Source of the DNA: Bin87 sp965217175
GTDB taxonomy: Bacteria; Chloroflexota; Dehalococcoidia; Lucifugimonadales; UBA3495
Reading direction: 5' to 3'
DNA: 64,000 nucleotides
Assembly (NCBI GenBank): GCA_965217175.1
Contig: OZ244251.1
Location: 682,001-746,000, forward strand
Both the position numbers and the translations under genes were made by a program. Position 1 is the first letter of the stretch, and every line of letters starts with the position of its first letter. Of this stretch, positions 40,856-49,896 are shown in pieces. Below the pieces are notes generated by a model. That model searched no databases. It worked only from the letters and a program-made list of their open reading frames with translations, and was not told the origin of the DNA.

Positions 40856-43800
40856 GTGAAAACTAAAATCGCAGCATCCCTGGTTTTTGTCGGTGTCGCC
40901 GTCCTGGTTGCCGTCGCCGCATACCTCACCCAGCTCGCCCCATCCGCTCCGGGCGATAGCGATCCCGACGCCGTCGTCTATTCCGGAAGGCTGGACAGCT
41001 ACCTGGCAGTAGCCCCGGCCATTTTGCGCGCCGGCCAGACCGAAAACATCTCCGTCTCCCTGTTTGATGGCGCGGAGCCCGCTCAGGGCACCGTCCAGCT
41101 GGCACTGATGCAGGATGGCGTCTCCGTGGCGCAAACCACCGAATTTGTCCAGGGCGTCGCTTCGGTTCCTTTCCCCGTGCCCGCATTGCCCGCCGGCGGT
41201 TACGACCTCCACATCGTCAGTAGTGGCGACAACGGAACACAGTTTGAGGACACCTCCAGCGTGTCCGTGCAAAACCCGACCATACTGTTCCTGCAGACGG
41301 ACAAGCCCATCTATCGCCCCGGTCAGCAGATTCACATGCGCGTCCTTCGGCTGGACCCCGATCTCAAACCCTCGCCGGGTCCGGTAACCGTCGAGATACA
41401 GGATGCCAAGGGCATCAAGGTGTACCGGCAGGAAACCGAAGCCGATGAGTTCGGCATGGCCAACGTCGACCTGCCCTTGTCCACCGAACCCAACCTCGGC
41501 GTCTGGAATATCACCGCGTCATCGGGCGAGCAGACCACCCAGCAGGACGTCCGCGTCGAAGAATACGTCCTGCCCAAATACGAAATCACCCTCGATCTTC
41601 CCCGGTCATGGGTGCTGGCCCGCGATCCCGTCATCGGTACCGTTTCTGCCGAATACAGCTTCGGCAAGCCGGTGCGCGGCGAGGTCGAAATCGTCGCCTC
41701 CCGTTACGTGGGCGATTGGGAACAGTACGCCGTCTTCACCGATGAAATTGACGGCTCCGTCTCCTTCGAGCTGCCCCCGGTCCAGTACGTGGCCGGCGTC
41801 CGCGCCGCTGGCGGTCAGGGCAACCTGCGGCTCGACATCACCGTGCGCGAACCATCCACCGGTTACCTGGAACGCACCACCGAGCTGCTCACCGTCGCTG
41901 TATCACCGGTGAACCTGCAGTGGATACCGGAAAGCGGAGCGTTCAAACCCGGCCTGCCCTTCTCCCTGCTCATCGTCGCGGAAACTCCCGAAAACCGCCC
42001 CGTCGACTCCGACGTGAGTGTCAACCTGCAATTTTTCGATCAAAATTTGAACCGTATCAACCAGGAATCCTTCGATGTAACTGCATCGGACGGTAAGGCC
42101 CTGGTCGTAATAGAGCCACCCGATGACGCGGTCACCCTCACCATTAGCGCATCTTCACCCAACGCCAACGCCGCCCTCACCCTCCCGGCCAGCTATTCGC
42201 CGACCGGCAACTTCATCCACGTGGAGCAAACCGGCGACGCCCGGCTCGATGTCGGCCAGCCGGCCAGCTTCTTCGTTCACTCCACCGGCGAAGCCAGAAA
42301 CTTCTACTACGAGGTCGTGTCCCGCGGTCGCGTGGTCTTTTCCGACGTTTCTCAGTCTCCCGACATATCCATTGACCTCACACCGGACATGTCGCCGTCT
42401 TCTCGGCTGCTGGTGTACCAGATTCTCGCCGACAACGAGGTGGCCGCCGATTTCATACCCTTCTCCGTATCAGCCAGCTATCCCATGCCCGTTGATGTCG
42501 ATTTCAGCGTCGCCGAAGCCCGCCCCGGCGATCCGGTGGATATTCAGATGAACACCCAGGGCCCGGCCAAAGTGGGCCTGGTCGCCGTCGATCGCTCCGT
42601 TTTCATCCTGGCCGAAAACCGCCTCAACTTGCAGCAGGTGTTCGCGGAACTCGAACGTCTCTATCTGCAACCCCGCGTCGAGCTGCACCAGGCTAACTGG
42701 CCCCGCGATGCTAAAACCAGGGGTTCTTCCGAAGCTTTCACCGAGGCCGGCCTGGTGGTAATGACTGACAAAAATGTTCCCGATGGCATCGAGTACCAGC
42801 GGCGGGAATCCTGGTTGATCCGCTGGCTGTTCGGTTCTCTGGTCGGCGTGGGCGGTATGTTCGCCGTCGGAAGCATCGGCGCCGGCGTGATGGAGTTCCG
42901 GCGTGGCGGACGCAAAATCAGATATGCGTTGTTCGGCCTCGCACTGCTGCTCGGTGTCGGCCTCGTAGTCGGCTGCGGCGGGTATGCGGTCGAAGAGAAC
43001 ACTTTATTATCGGGAAGCGCCGTGGACTTGGAGTCGGCTCCCGCCGCTTCACCCGGTGACCTCGCCGACGTACAGCGCGTGCGCCAGTACTTCCCCGAAA
43101 CCTGGCTGTGGACCGACGTTATGACCGACGCATCCGGCCAGGCCACCCTGCCGGTGGAAGCCCCCGATAGCATCACCACCTGGATGCTCCGCGCCGTCGC
43201 AATGTCCCCCGAACACGGCCTGGGTGTGGCCGAAACCGAGCTCACGGTGTTCCAGCCCTTCTTCCTTCAGGTCGACCTGCCCTACTCCGCCATCCGTGGC
43301 GAGGAATTCCCCGTCAAGGTCGCCCTCTATAACTACCTGGAAACCCCGCAGGACTTCTTCGTCGAACTCGACGAATCGGAAGATTATGAACTGCAGGGCG
43401 AACGTACGCAGGTGGTTGCCGTCGCGCCCAACGAGGTCGGCGGCGTTGAATTCAACATCCGCCTTACCCAGCTGGGCAGCCTGCCCATCAAGGTAACCGC
43501 CCGCAGCAGCGATTCAGCCGATGCCGTTATCCAGACCCTGCTCGTCGAACCGGAAGGTGTCGCCAGGGAATCGGTGGACAACGCCATCCTGTCCGGCGGT
43601 GACCGGCGCGATTTCCAGATCATTGCGCCGCCCGACGCCATCCCCGGCTCCGACCGCGCCTACGTTGTCCTCACCGGCAGTTACCTGAGCCAAACGCTGG
43701 AAGGACTCGAGAACCTGCTCCAGATGCCCTACGGCTGCGGCGAGCAGAACATGATCCTGTTTGCCCCCAACATCTTTGTGGCCCGCTACCTCCAGCAAAC

Positions 43801-46147
43801 CGGTCAGCTCAAACCCGAGGTGATGGCCACCGCCGAACATTTCATGACCACCGGATACCAGAGGGAATTGACCTACCGCCGCAACGATGGCAGTTTCTCG
43901 GCCTTCGGCCAGTCAGATCCCGAAGGCAGCCTGTGGCTTACGGCGTTCGTTCTCAAGTCCTTCGCCCAGGCCGACGGACTCATCTACATCGATACCGCCG
44001 TGCTGGATGAGGCCATGCAGTGGATTCTCTCCCACCGGCGCGGGAACGGATCATTTGAGCCCGTCGGTTTCGTGCATAATCGGGATCTGCTGGGCGGCTT
44101 GCAGGGCAACACGGCCCTCACCGCCTACATCGCCATCGCCCTCCGGGAGGCCGGCGATACCAGCCAGTCTGCAAGCGCTCTGCGATACCTGGAAGGTCAA
44201 CTGCCGGGCATCGACGACCCCTACACCATGGCCATCGTCGCCTACGCCCTGGCCCTGGGTAACAGCCCGCGCGCCGGCGATGCCTACCAACAGTTGATGT
44301 CCATGGCGACCAGCGACGCCAACGGCCTGCACTGGCAGCATTCCGCCGGCGTCGAAACCACCGGATATGCCACCATGGCCCTCCTGGAGAACGGCGACCT
44401 CATCAGCGCCTCCAACGCTGCCCGTTGGCTGGTCTACCAGCGCAACGCTTTTGGAGGTTACAGCTCTACCCAGGACACCGTCGTTGGGCTGCAAGCCCTC
44501 ATCCAGTTCGCCGCCCAATCCAAATTCGACGTCGATATGACCATCGAACTGTCCGCGGGAGACTGGAACCATCGCGTCGTTGTCGATGAATCCAACGCCG
44601 ACATCGTCCAGACTCTGCAGCTGCCCCGGGGAACCGACCTGAGAGTCGCCACAACAGGCGCCGGGCAGGTCGTCGCCCAGGTAGTGCACCGCTTCAATCT
44701 CCCCGAGGTTCAATCTGCCTCCTTCGAGATGTTCCACGTCGACGTTACCTACAACGCCGACCACGTCCAGGTCGACGATATTATCGAGATTACTGCCGAT
44801 CTGGCGTTTGTCCCGACGACGTCGCTGGACGCCGGCATGATCGTGCTCGACGTTGCGGTTCCCACCGGTTTCGCCGCGGAGGTGGACTCGGTGCGGCAGT
44901 TGGTGCAAGCCTATCCGCGGGTGAAACGCTACGAGATCGCCGGTCGCAAGGTAATCCTGTACATCGAAGACCTCAACGCTGGTCACGGGATGCAACTGCG
45001 TTTCAACGCCCGCGCCCAGTATCCCGTGCGTGCCCAGCCTGTACCATCCGAGGCCTATTCGTACTACAACCCCGCCTGGCGCGGCGAAACCCTTGGCGTC
45101 AGCGTAACCGTATCCAACTCACCACCGCCGCCGCCCCCATTGTCAGAGGCTACTCCCACATCGCCGGGGGCCGCGCTGCCGCCAATACCCGGCTACCTGA
45201 TGTGGTACCTGAACATCGGCGATGAAATCTACTCTTCGCCAGCCATCTCAGACGGCCTGGTTTACCTGACGGCCGGCAATAACCTCTATGCCTTCGATGC
45301 GAACAACGGCGACGTCCGGTGGGACTTCGATGCCCAGCACGGCATTTCGGCATCCGCCGTTGTTGACCAGGGTATGGTCTACCTTCCGGTTGGTTCTGAT
45401 TTCTACGCCCTCGACGCCATCACCGGCGAATACTTGTGGCATCGTGAAATCGATGATACGTGGTCCAATCCGGTCTTGGCCGGCGACACCCTGTACATCG
45501 GGACCCTCGGAGATCAAATGTATGCTCTAGATGCTGCTACCGGAGAAATACGGTGGCAGTATCCCACCGGTTGGACTGCGCTGGCGCCTGTGTTCGCAGA
45601 TGGCGCGGTGTACCTCGCTGCGGGGCCCGGCTTGCTCTCCGCACTGGACGCTGCAACCGGCGACTTTTTGTGGAGTTACCAAACGGCGTTCGGCATGGAC
45701 ACGCCAATCGCGGTGGCCAATGGAACGGTCTATGTCGTTGCCGGCAACATCCTGTACGCCCTGGATGCGGCGACCGGCCGGCTGCATTGGCAATACTTTA
45801 CCGGTAGCCAGCGTGCTTCCGCCCTCGCGGTGGCCGACGGAATTGTCTATGTGGGCACGAAGGAACCGCTCTTGTTCGCCATCGATGCCGCCACTTCAGA
45901 ATTGCTGAGGGAGTACCAAACTGCGGACAACGGCGCCGTGGCGACCCTGGCGATTGTCGACGACGTGGTTTACATGGGTTCCGACGACGGCCACCTGTAC
46001 GCCCGGGATGCGGCAACCGGAAACTCCCTTTGGCGGTATCAGACCGGCGGCCCAATATCTTCGGTACTTACCGCCGCCGCCGGCGTTGGCTACTTCGGTT
46101 CCCAGGACGGCCACCTCTACGCCGTCTACCTCGAACCACCGCAATAG
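40856..46147 (+). CDS. Alpha-2-macroglobulin-like protein fused to a PQQ-type beta-propeller
   Basis: 1,763 residues from a GTG. An N-terminal hydrophobic anchor (about 6-27) is followed by macroglobulin domains including LQTDKPIYRPGQQIHMRVLR (from ~148). An unexpected helical hairpin at about 655-712 contains VGCGG. The complement-type region follows with WLWTDV and the thioester PYGCGEQNM near residue 958. An alpha-alpha barrel domain (about 985-1210) and a receptor-binding-like domain come next. A Pro-rich hinge leads at about 1,440 into seven or eight PQQ-like repeats (for example LYAFDANNGDVRWDF, MYALDAATGEIRWQY) to the end. The A2M part is expected to trap proteases at the cell surface through the thioester, and the propeller may add binding. 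An A2M-propeller fusion is unusual. Confidence 0.9.
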   Translation: MKTKIAASLVFVGVAVLVAVAAYLTQLAPSAPGDSDPDAVVYSGRLDSYLAVAPAILRAGQTENISVSLFDGAEPAQGTVQLALMQDGVSVAQTTEFVQGVASVPFPVPALPAGGYDLHIVSSGDNGTQFEDTSSVSVQNPTILFLQTDKPIYRPGQQIHMRVLRLDPDLKPSPGPVTVEIQDAKGIKVYRQETEADEFGMANVDLPLSTEPNLGVWNITASSGEQTTQQDVRVEEYVLPKYEITLDLPRSWVLARDPVIGTVSAEYSFGKPVRGEVEIVASRYVGDWEQYAVFTDEIDGSVSFELPPVQYVAGVRAAGGQGNLRLDITVREPSTGYLERTTELLTVAVSPVNLQWIPESGAFKPGLPFSLLIVAETPENRPVDSDVSVNLQFFDQNLNRINQESFDVTASDGKALVVIEPPDDAVTLTISASSPNANAALTLPASYSPTGNFIHVEQTGDARLDVGQPASFFVHSTGEARNFYYEVVSRGRVVFSDVSQSPDISIDLTPDMSPSSRLLVYQILADNEVAADFIPFSVSASYPMPVDVDFSVAEARPGDPVDIQMNTQGPAKVGLVAVDRSVFILAENRLNLQQVFAELERLYLQPRVELHQANWPRDAKTRGSSEAFTEAGLVVMTDKNVPDGIEYQRRESWLIRWLFGSLVGVGGMFAVGSIGAGVMEFRRGGRKIRYALFGLALLLGVGLVVGCGGYAVEENTLLSGSAVDLESAPAASPGDLADVQRVRQYFPETWLWTDVMTDASGQATLPVEAPDSITTWMLRAVAMSPEHGLGVAETELTVFQPFFLQVDLPYSAIRGEEFPVKVALYNYLETPQDFFVELDESEDYELQGERTQVVAVAPNEVGGVEFNIRLTQLGSLPIKVTARSSDSADAVIQTLLVEPEGVARESVDNAILSGGDRRDFQIIAPPDAIPGSDRAYVVLTGSYLSQTLEGLENLLQMPYGCGEQNMILFAPNIFVARYLQQTGQLKPEVMATAEHFMTTGYQRELTYRRNDGSFSAFGQSDPEGSLWLTAFVLKSFAQADGLIYIDTAVLDEAMQWILSHRRGNGSFEPVGFVHNRDLLGGLQGNTALTAYIAIALREAGDTSQSASALRYLEGQLPGIDDPYTMAIVAYALALGNSPRAGDAYQQLMSMATSDANGLHWQHSAGVETTGYATMALLENGDLISASNAARWLVYQRNAFGGYSSTQDTVVGLQALIQFAAQSKFDVDMTIELSAGDWNHRVVVDESNADIVQTLQLPRGTDLRVATTGAGQVVAQVVHRFNLPEVQSASFEMFHVDVTYNADHVQVDDIIEITADLAFVPTTSLDAGMIVLDVAVPTGFAAEVDSVRQLVQAYPRVKRYEIAGRKVILYIEDLNAGHGMQLRFNARAQYPVRAQPVPSEAYSYYNPAWRGETLGVSVTVSNSPPPPPPLSEATPTSPGAALPPIPGYLMWYLNIGDEIYSSPAISDGLVYLTAGNNLYAFDANNGDVRWDFDAQHGISASAVVDQGMVYLPVGSDFYALDAITGEYLWHREIDDTWSNPVLAGDTLYIGTLGDQMYALDAATGEIRWQYPTGWTALAPVFADGAVYLAAGPGLLSALDAATGDFLWSYQTAFGMDTPIAVANGTVYVVAGNILYALDAATGRLHWQYFTGSQRASALAVADGIVYVGTKEPLLFAIDAATSELLREYQTADNGAVATLAIVDDVVYMGSDDGHLYARDAATGNSLWRYQTGGPISSVLTAAAGVGYFGSQDGHLYAVYLEPPQ

Positions 46148-46500
46148 ATTTCCCAGCTCATCCATGTTGGATTCGGCTCCCCCTCTCCCTCGATGGGAGA
46201 GGGTTGGAGCCTTCCCCGTACTTGATACGGGGGTTAGGGTGAGCCCCCGTTCGTCCTGAGCCCGTCGAAGGATGGCCCCCGTCATCGCGGACTTGATCCG
46301 GAATCCACCGGGGGCAGGGGTGGGTGGATTCCCGCGTTCGCGGGAAAGACGGGCGTGAGGTCGGAGCCCCCGTTCGTCCTGAGCCCGTCGAAGGATGGCC
46401 CCCCGTCATCGCGAAGGGCGCAGCGACGTGGCAATCCCGTAGCCTCACCCGTTCGTCCTGAGCCCGTCGAAGGATGGCGCACCGTTCCCCCGGGCCAGCT
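46148..46500. repeat. REP-like array
   Basis: Repeats of GTTCGTCCTGAGCCCGTCGA with hairpins, plus a GTACTTGATACGGGGG motif. No gene in the stretch. Confidence 0.8.
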
Positions 46501-46538
46501 CCTCTCCAAATCACAGTATCCCTCCGTTGTCAGTCCGT

Positions 46539-46567
46539 TTGGTGCAGTCATCAAATCAGAGTATAAT
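46539..46567 (+). promoter_or_regulatory. Likely sigma-70-type promoter
   Basis: TTGGTG and TATAAT are separated by exactly 17 bp. The predicted start is about 90 nt upstream of xdhC. Confidence 0.6.
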
Positions 46568-46664
46568 TGCGATAGTAACCCACCGCCCGACGAAACCCTT
46601 TACGGTCATGGTGTAAACATATTGAACGGTATTCGTCGGTGTCCGGATTTAGGCAGGTGAAGGC

Positions 46665-47801
46665 GTGCGCGACGTAATTCAGGAAGCAGTAAATCAGCTC
46701 GACACGGGCAAGCCCTGTGTGTTGGCCACCGTGGTCCGCACCAAGGGATCAACCCCCCAGAAGGCCGGCGCCATGCTCCTCGTGCGCGAAGACGGCACTG
46801 CCGTCGGCACCCTGGGCGGCGGATGCGTTGAGGGCGATATCTGGTTTGCCGCCCGCGAAATCCTGCGTAACGAGGGTGGCCCCGAGTTCAAGGACTATTA
46901 CCTCAACGAGGATATCGCCGCCCGCGACGGCCTGGTCTGTGGCGGCACCATGTACTTCTACCTTGAACCTTTCCGGGAACCCGACGACTTCTCTGACATC
47001 GGCCATGAATTGCTGAGCGCCTATGACGGCGGTGAGCCGGCCGCTCTCGCCACCGTGGTCAGGTCCGAAGGCGACACCGTGCAGCTGGGCGCAAAACTGC
47101 TGCTCCGCTCCGATGGCTCCATCGTCGGCAGCATCGGAACCGCCGAGCTGGACGAAACCGCCCTGGAGGTTGCCGCCAGGGTTGCCTCCGTCGGCGCCAA
47201 CGAGGCCGTCACCCTCGACGACAAAACCGAGCTTTTCGTCGAGGGATTCACCACCCCTCCAACATTGGTCATGGTGGGCGGCGGTCATGTGGGCAAAGCC
47301 ACCGCAGACCTGGCCCATCGGCTCGGCTACCGAGTCTACATCGTCGACGACCGCGAAGACTTCGCCAACCCCGAACGCTTCCCCTACGCCCAGGAAACCA
47401 TCGTTACGCCCTACACCGATTGGGCCACCCACCTGGACGTCAACGTCAACAGCTTCATCGTTGTCGCCTCCCGCGGCCACTGGTTCGACGATGTCGCCCT
47501 GGAATCCGCGCTCACCACTCGCGCCCGCTACATCGGGTTGCTGGGCAGCCGCCGCAAGACCCTCATGATCTACCAGCGTCTGTTGCAGCTGGGTATCCCC
47601 CGCGAGCGATTGGCCGACGTGCGCGCCCCCATCGGCCTGGACATCGGCGCACTGGAACCCGAGGAACTGGCCGTCAGCATCATGTCCGAAATCATCATGG
47701 CTCGCCGTGGTGGCAAGGGCAGTCCCATGACCATGGACGACTGGTACCTGGAACGCGCCGAACGCCGCGCCAACCGCGCCATGAGTGTGCCGGCGGATTA
47801 G
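46665..47801 (+). CDS. xdhC: XdhC/CoxI-family protein
   Basis: 378 residues from GTG. Two XdhC/CoxI N-terminal repeats are visible (about 17-70, with GTLGGGCVEGDIW, and 118-165). A Rossmann domain follows with VMVGGGHVGKATADLAHRLG (~200-219) and DDREDFANPERFP. The C-terminal part is GLLGSRRK and GLDIGALEPEELAVSIMSEI. XdhC binds molybdenum cofactor, helps add the sulfido ligand and inserts it into xanthine-dehydrogenase-type enzymes. The next gene, MocA-like, matches this pathway. The hydroxylase itself is not in the window. Confidence 0.9.
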   Translation: MRDVIQEAVNQLDTGKPCVLATVVRTKGSTPQKAGAMLLVREDGTAVGTLGGGCVEGDIWFAAREILRNEGGPEFKDYYLNEDIAARDGLVCGGTMYFYLEPFREPDDFSDIGHELLSAYDGGEPAALATVVRSEGDTVQLGAKLLLRSDGSIVGSIGTAELDETALEVAARVASVGANEAVTLDDKTELFVEGFTTPPTLVMVGGGHVGKATADLAHRLGYRVYIVDDREDFANPERFPYAQETIVTPYTDWATHLDVNVNSFIVVASRGHWFDDVALESALTTRARYIGLLGSRRKTLMIYQRLLQLGIPRERLADVRAPIGLDIGALEPEELAVSIMSEIIMARRGGKGSPMTMDDWYLERAERRANRAMSVPAD

Positions 47802-47838
47802 CTCGCCGCGCTTGCCCCGTCCCCAGACCGTTCCCGCC

Positions 47839-48534
47839 ATGACTCAAGAGGGGCCAGACTCGGCCGCCACCGCAGCGCCCTTCACGTCTGCCATACTGCT
47901 CGCCGCCGGCGTTTCCCGTCGCATGGGCACGCTCAAAGCACTGCTGGACTGGGATGGCCGGCCCCTCATCATCCATCAGATCGTGGCCCTGCGTGCCGCC
48001 GGCGCTGACGAGGTCGTGGTTGTCCTGGGCCATCGTTCCGACGAACTGCGTGCCCGCATCGGAGCCAACCGCGATGTCTATGCCGTCGGCAACGTCCGGT
48101 GTGCCGAAAACCCCGATTATGGCCTGGGCAAAACCACCTCCATCAAGGTCGGACTGCAGGCCCTCGATGCTGCTGACGACCCCCAGGGCTCAATCCTCAT
48201 GCTCAACGTCGACCAGCCCCGTAGCGCCGCCGTCATCGGCCAGGTGCTGCGCGCCCACTACGACAACCGCGACGCATTGATAACCATTCCCACCTGCCAG
48301 GGCAAAGGCGGCCACCCTATGGTGGTAAGTCGCACCCTGCTGCCGGAACTGTTGACCATCGACGAAGCCACCCTGGGGATGCGCGCTGTTACGCAGCGAC
48401 ACCAGCCGGCCACCCGGCGGGTGGAACTGGGCGCTCCGGAACTACTCTGGGACGTCAACACGCCGGAGCAATACCAGGCTGCTTTGGCGGCCGCCGGCCT
48501 GCCCGTGCCGGACGACAGCCCTCCCACGCGTTAA
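47839..48534 (+). CDS. mocA: Molybdenum cofactor cytidylyltransferase (MocA-like)
   Basis: 231 residues from the ATG at 47839. The nucleotide-binding signature is AILLAAGVSRRMGTLKALL (residues ~17-35). GLGKTTSIKVGL and the metal-binding LNVDQPRSA follow, then GKGGHPMVV. It transfers CMP (or a related nucleotide) to molybdopterin, making the dinucleotide cofactor for xanthine-oxidase-family enzymes. It lies 37 bp downstream of xdhC, in the same direction, in line with a joint role. Confidence 0.85.
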   Translation: MTQEGPDSAATAAPFTSAILLAAGVSRRMGTLKALLDWDGRPLIIHQIVALRAAGADEVVVVLGHRSDELRARIGANRDVYAVGNVRCAENPDYGLGKTTSIKVGLQALDAADDPQGSILMLNVDQPRSAAVIGQVLRAHYDNRDALITIPTCQGKGGHPMVVSRTLLPELLTIDEATLGMRAVTQRHQPATRRVELGAPELLWDVNTPEQYQAALAAAGLPVPDDSPPTR

Positions 48535-48613
48535 CGCTTCCTGCCGGGGCCAACCCCCCGCGAAATCTTCCTGCGGCCTGCCCGTAACCGGATTTATGCC
48601 GGCCACAATATAA

Positions 48614-48662
48614 TTGATTAGTCAATAATAGACTTGACAATCATTGTTTAGTCAATTATTAT
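48614..48662 (+). promoter_or_regulatory. Promoter with two MarR-type operators
   Basis: TTGACA (48634-48639) and TATTAT (48657-48662) are 17 bp apart. Dyad TTGATTAGTCAA (48614-48625) and TTGTTTAGTCAA (48644-48655) are 30 bp apart, three helical turns, and the second lies between the -35 and -10 elements. The predicted start site falls on or next to the ATG at 48669, so the mRNA may be leaderless. Confidence 0.75.
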
Positions 48663-48668
48663 TGCCTT

Positions 48669-49124
48669 ATGAACACGCCAGAACGAATCACCGCGCAGGA
48701 TGGATTGGGGTTTTGGCTCGGATCATTGGGGTCGGCATTGAAGAACAGCCTCAACCGACGCCTGGCGCCGTTTGGAATCACCACGCCGCAATGGGCCATC
48801 ATGGAGACTTGCTACAACGGCGAGGCTGACTCCGTATCCACTCTGTGCCGATGTATCCCGGTGGACGCCGCCGCCATCAGCCGCCAGGTCGACCGTCTGG
48901 TTGCCCGGGGTTTGGTCCAGCGTCGGCGCAGCACCCGCGATCGTCGCAACGTCCGCATCACCCTTACCGCAGCCGGGCGGGAGCTGGTGCCACGGTTGGC
49001 GCACCTGGTGTACGCCAATAACGACCATTTCGCCAGCCGTCTCGACAGCGCGGAGCAGGCGGAATTCGTGCGGATGCTGAAAAAGATACTGGCCCACGAA
49101 CCAATCGGGGAGGATCCAATATGA
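48669..49124 (+). CDS. MarR-family transcriptional regulator
   Basis: 151 residues, normal length. The winged helix contains ITTPQWAIMETC (residues ~37-48), PVDAAAISRQVDRLVARGLV and the wing RRSTRDRRNVRITLTAAG. It probably represses its own promoter through the two dyads upstream and controls the hydrolase and multidrug transporter genes that follow. No ribosome-binding site is seen, which fits a leaderless start. Confidence 0.9.
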   Translation: MNTPERITAQDGLGFWLGSLGSALKNSLNRRLAPFGITTPQWAIMETCYNGEADSVSTLCRCIPVDAAAISRQVDRLVARGLVQRRRSTRDRRNVRITLTAAGRELVPRLAHLVYANNDHFASRLDSAEQAEFVRMLKKILAHEPIGEDPI

Positions 49125-49202
49125 GCGCCATCTGATCAGCGTGAACGTAAACGATATCGGCCGGTTCGCTGGCCTCAAAGCCCACAAAATCCGGAGGTCG
49201 CT

Positions 49203-49817
49203 ATGACTACGCAAATCGCACGGGACCCCAAAACCGATCATCTGCTCACTCCCGAAAATTCGGCATTGATTCTGATTGACTTTCAACCAGGTTTGATTGA
49301 CGGCACCAGGTCCGTTAGCCGCGAGATTCTGGTCAACAACGTCCTGGCGTTGGCCAAGACCGGCAGCCTGTTCAAGTTGCCCATCGTGCTCACCACCGTT
49401 GCTGTCAGCGCTGGCTACCAGGAGGATACGATTGCCGAGCTAAAGTCGGCGCTGCCCGGCGTTTCCACCGTCGATCGATCCAGGGTGAATGCCTGGGAAG
49501 AGCCCGCCTTCCGCGAGGCCGTGATCGCCACCGGACGCCGCAAGCTGATAATGGCTGGCCTCTGGACGGAAGTGTGCCTCGTGTTTCCCGCCCTGGACCT
49601 GCTCAACGAAGGTTATGAGGTGTACGCCGTGTCCGACGCATCGGGCGGCACCAGCGTCGATGCCCACGAGCGCGGTATGCAGCGCATCATCCAGGCCGGA
49701 GCGATTCCCGTCACCTGGGAAGCGGTGATGGCCGAATTGGCCCGGCTGAATATGGCCGACTATGACATGAGTGGATTTATGGAACTCATGAACGTGCACC
49801 TGCCCCGGAGCGTTTAG
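49203..49817 (+). CDS. Isochorismatase-family cysteine hydrolase (YcaC-like)
   Basis: 204 residues. LILIDFQPGLIDGTR supplies the catalytic Asp (residues ~21-35), and AGLWTEVCLVFPALDLLNEG holds the cysteine nucleophile (~116-135). YAVSDASGGTSVDAHERGM and AGAIPVTWEAVM are typical of the YcaC branch. The natural substrate of YcaC-like enzymes is not established. CGGAGG precedes the ATG. It lies in the MarR-linked cluster and may detoxify an amide or related compound. Confidence 0.85.
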   Translation: MTTQIARDPKTDHLLTPENSALILIDFQPGLIDGTRSVSREILVNNVLALAKTGSLFKLPIVLTTVAVSAGYQEDTIAELKSALPGVSTVDRSRVNAWEEPAFREAVIATGRRKLIMAGLWTEVCLVFPALDLLNEGYEVYAVSDASGGTSVDAHERGMQRIIQAGAIPVTWEAVMAELARLNMADYDMSGFMELMNVHLPRSV

Positions 49818-49896
49818 CCAGGCCGGCGGAGAGGGGCATGGTTAACACCCCTCTCCCAACGCTAACAACCGGATGTCACATACGGGAGAGCCCACC

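Noticed and set aside
42700..43020. Two adjacent genes instead of one macroglobulin
   Set aside because: The frame is continuous through the membrane hairpin and both sides are needed for the macroglobulin fold; no internal start with a ribosome-binding site is evident.
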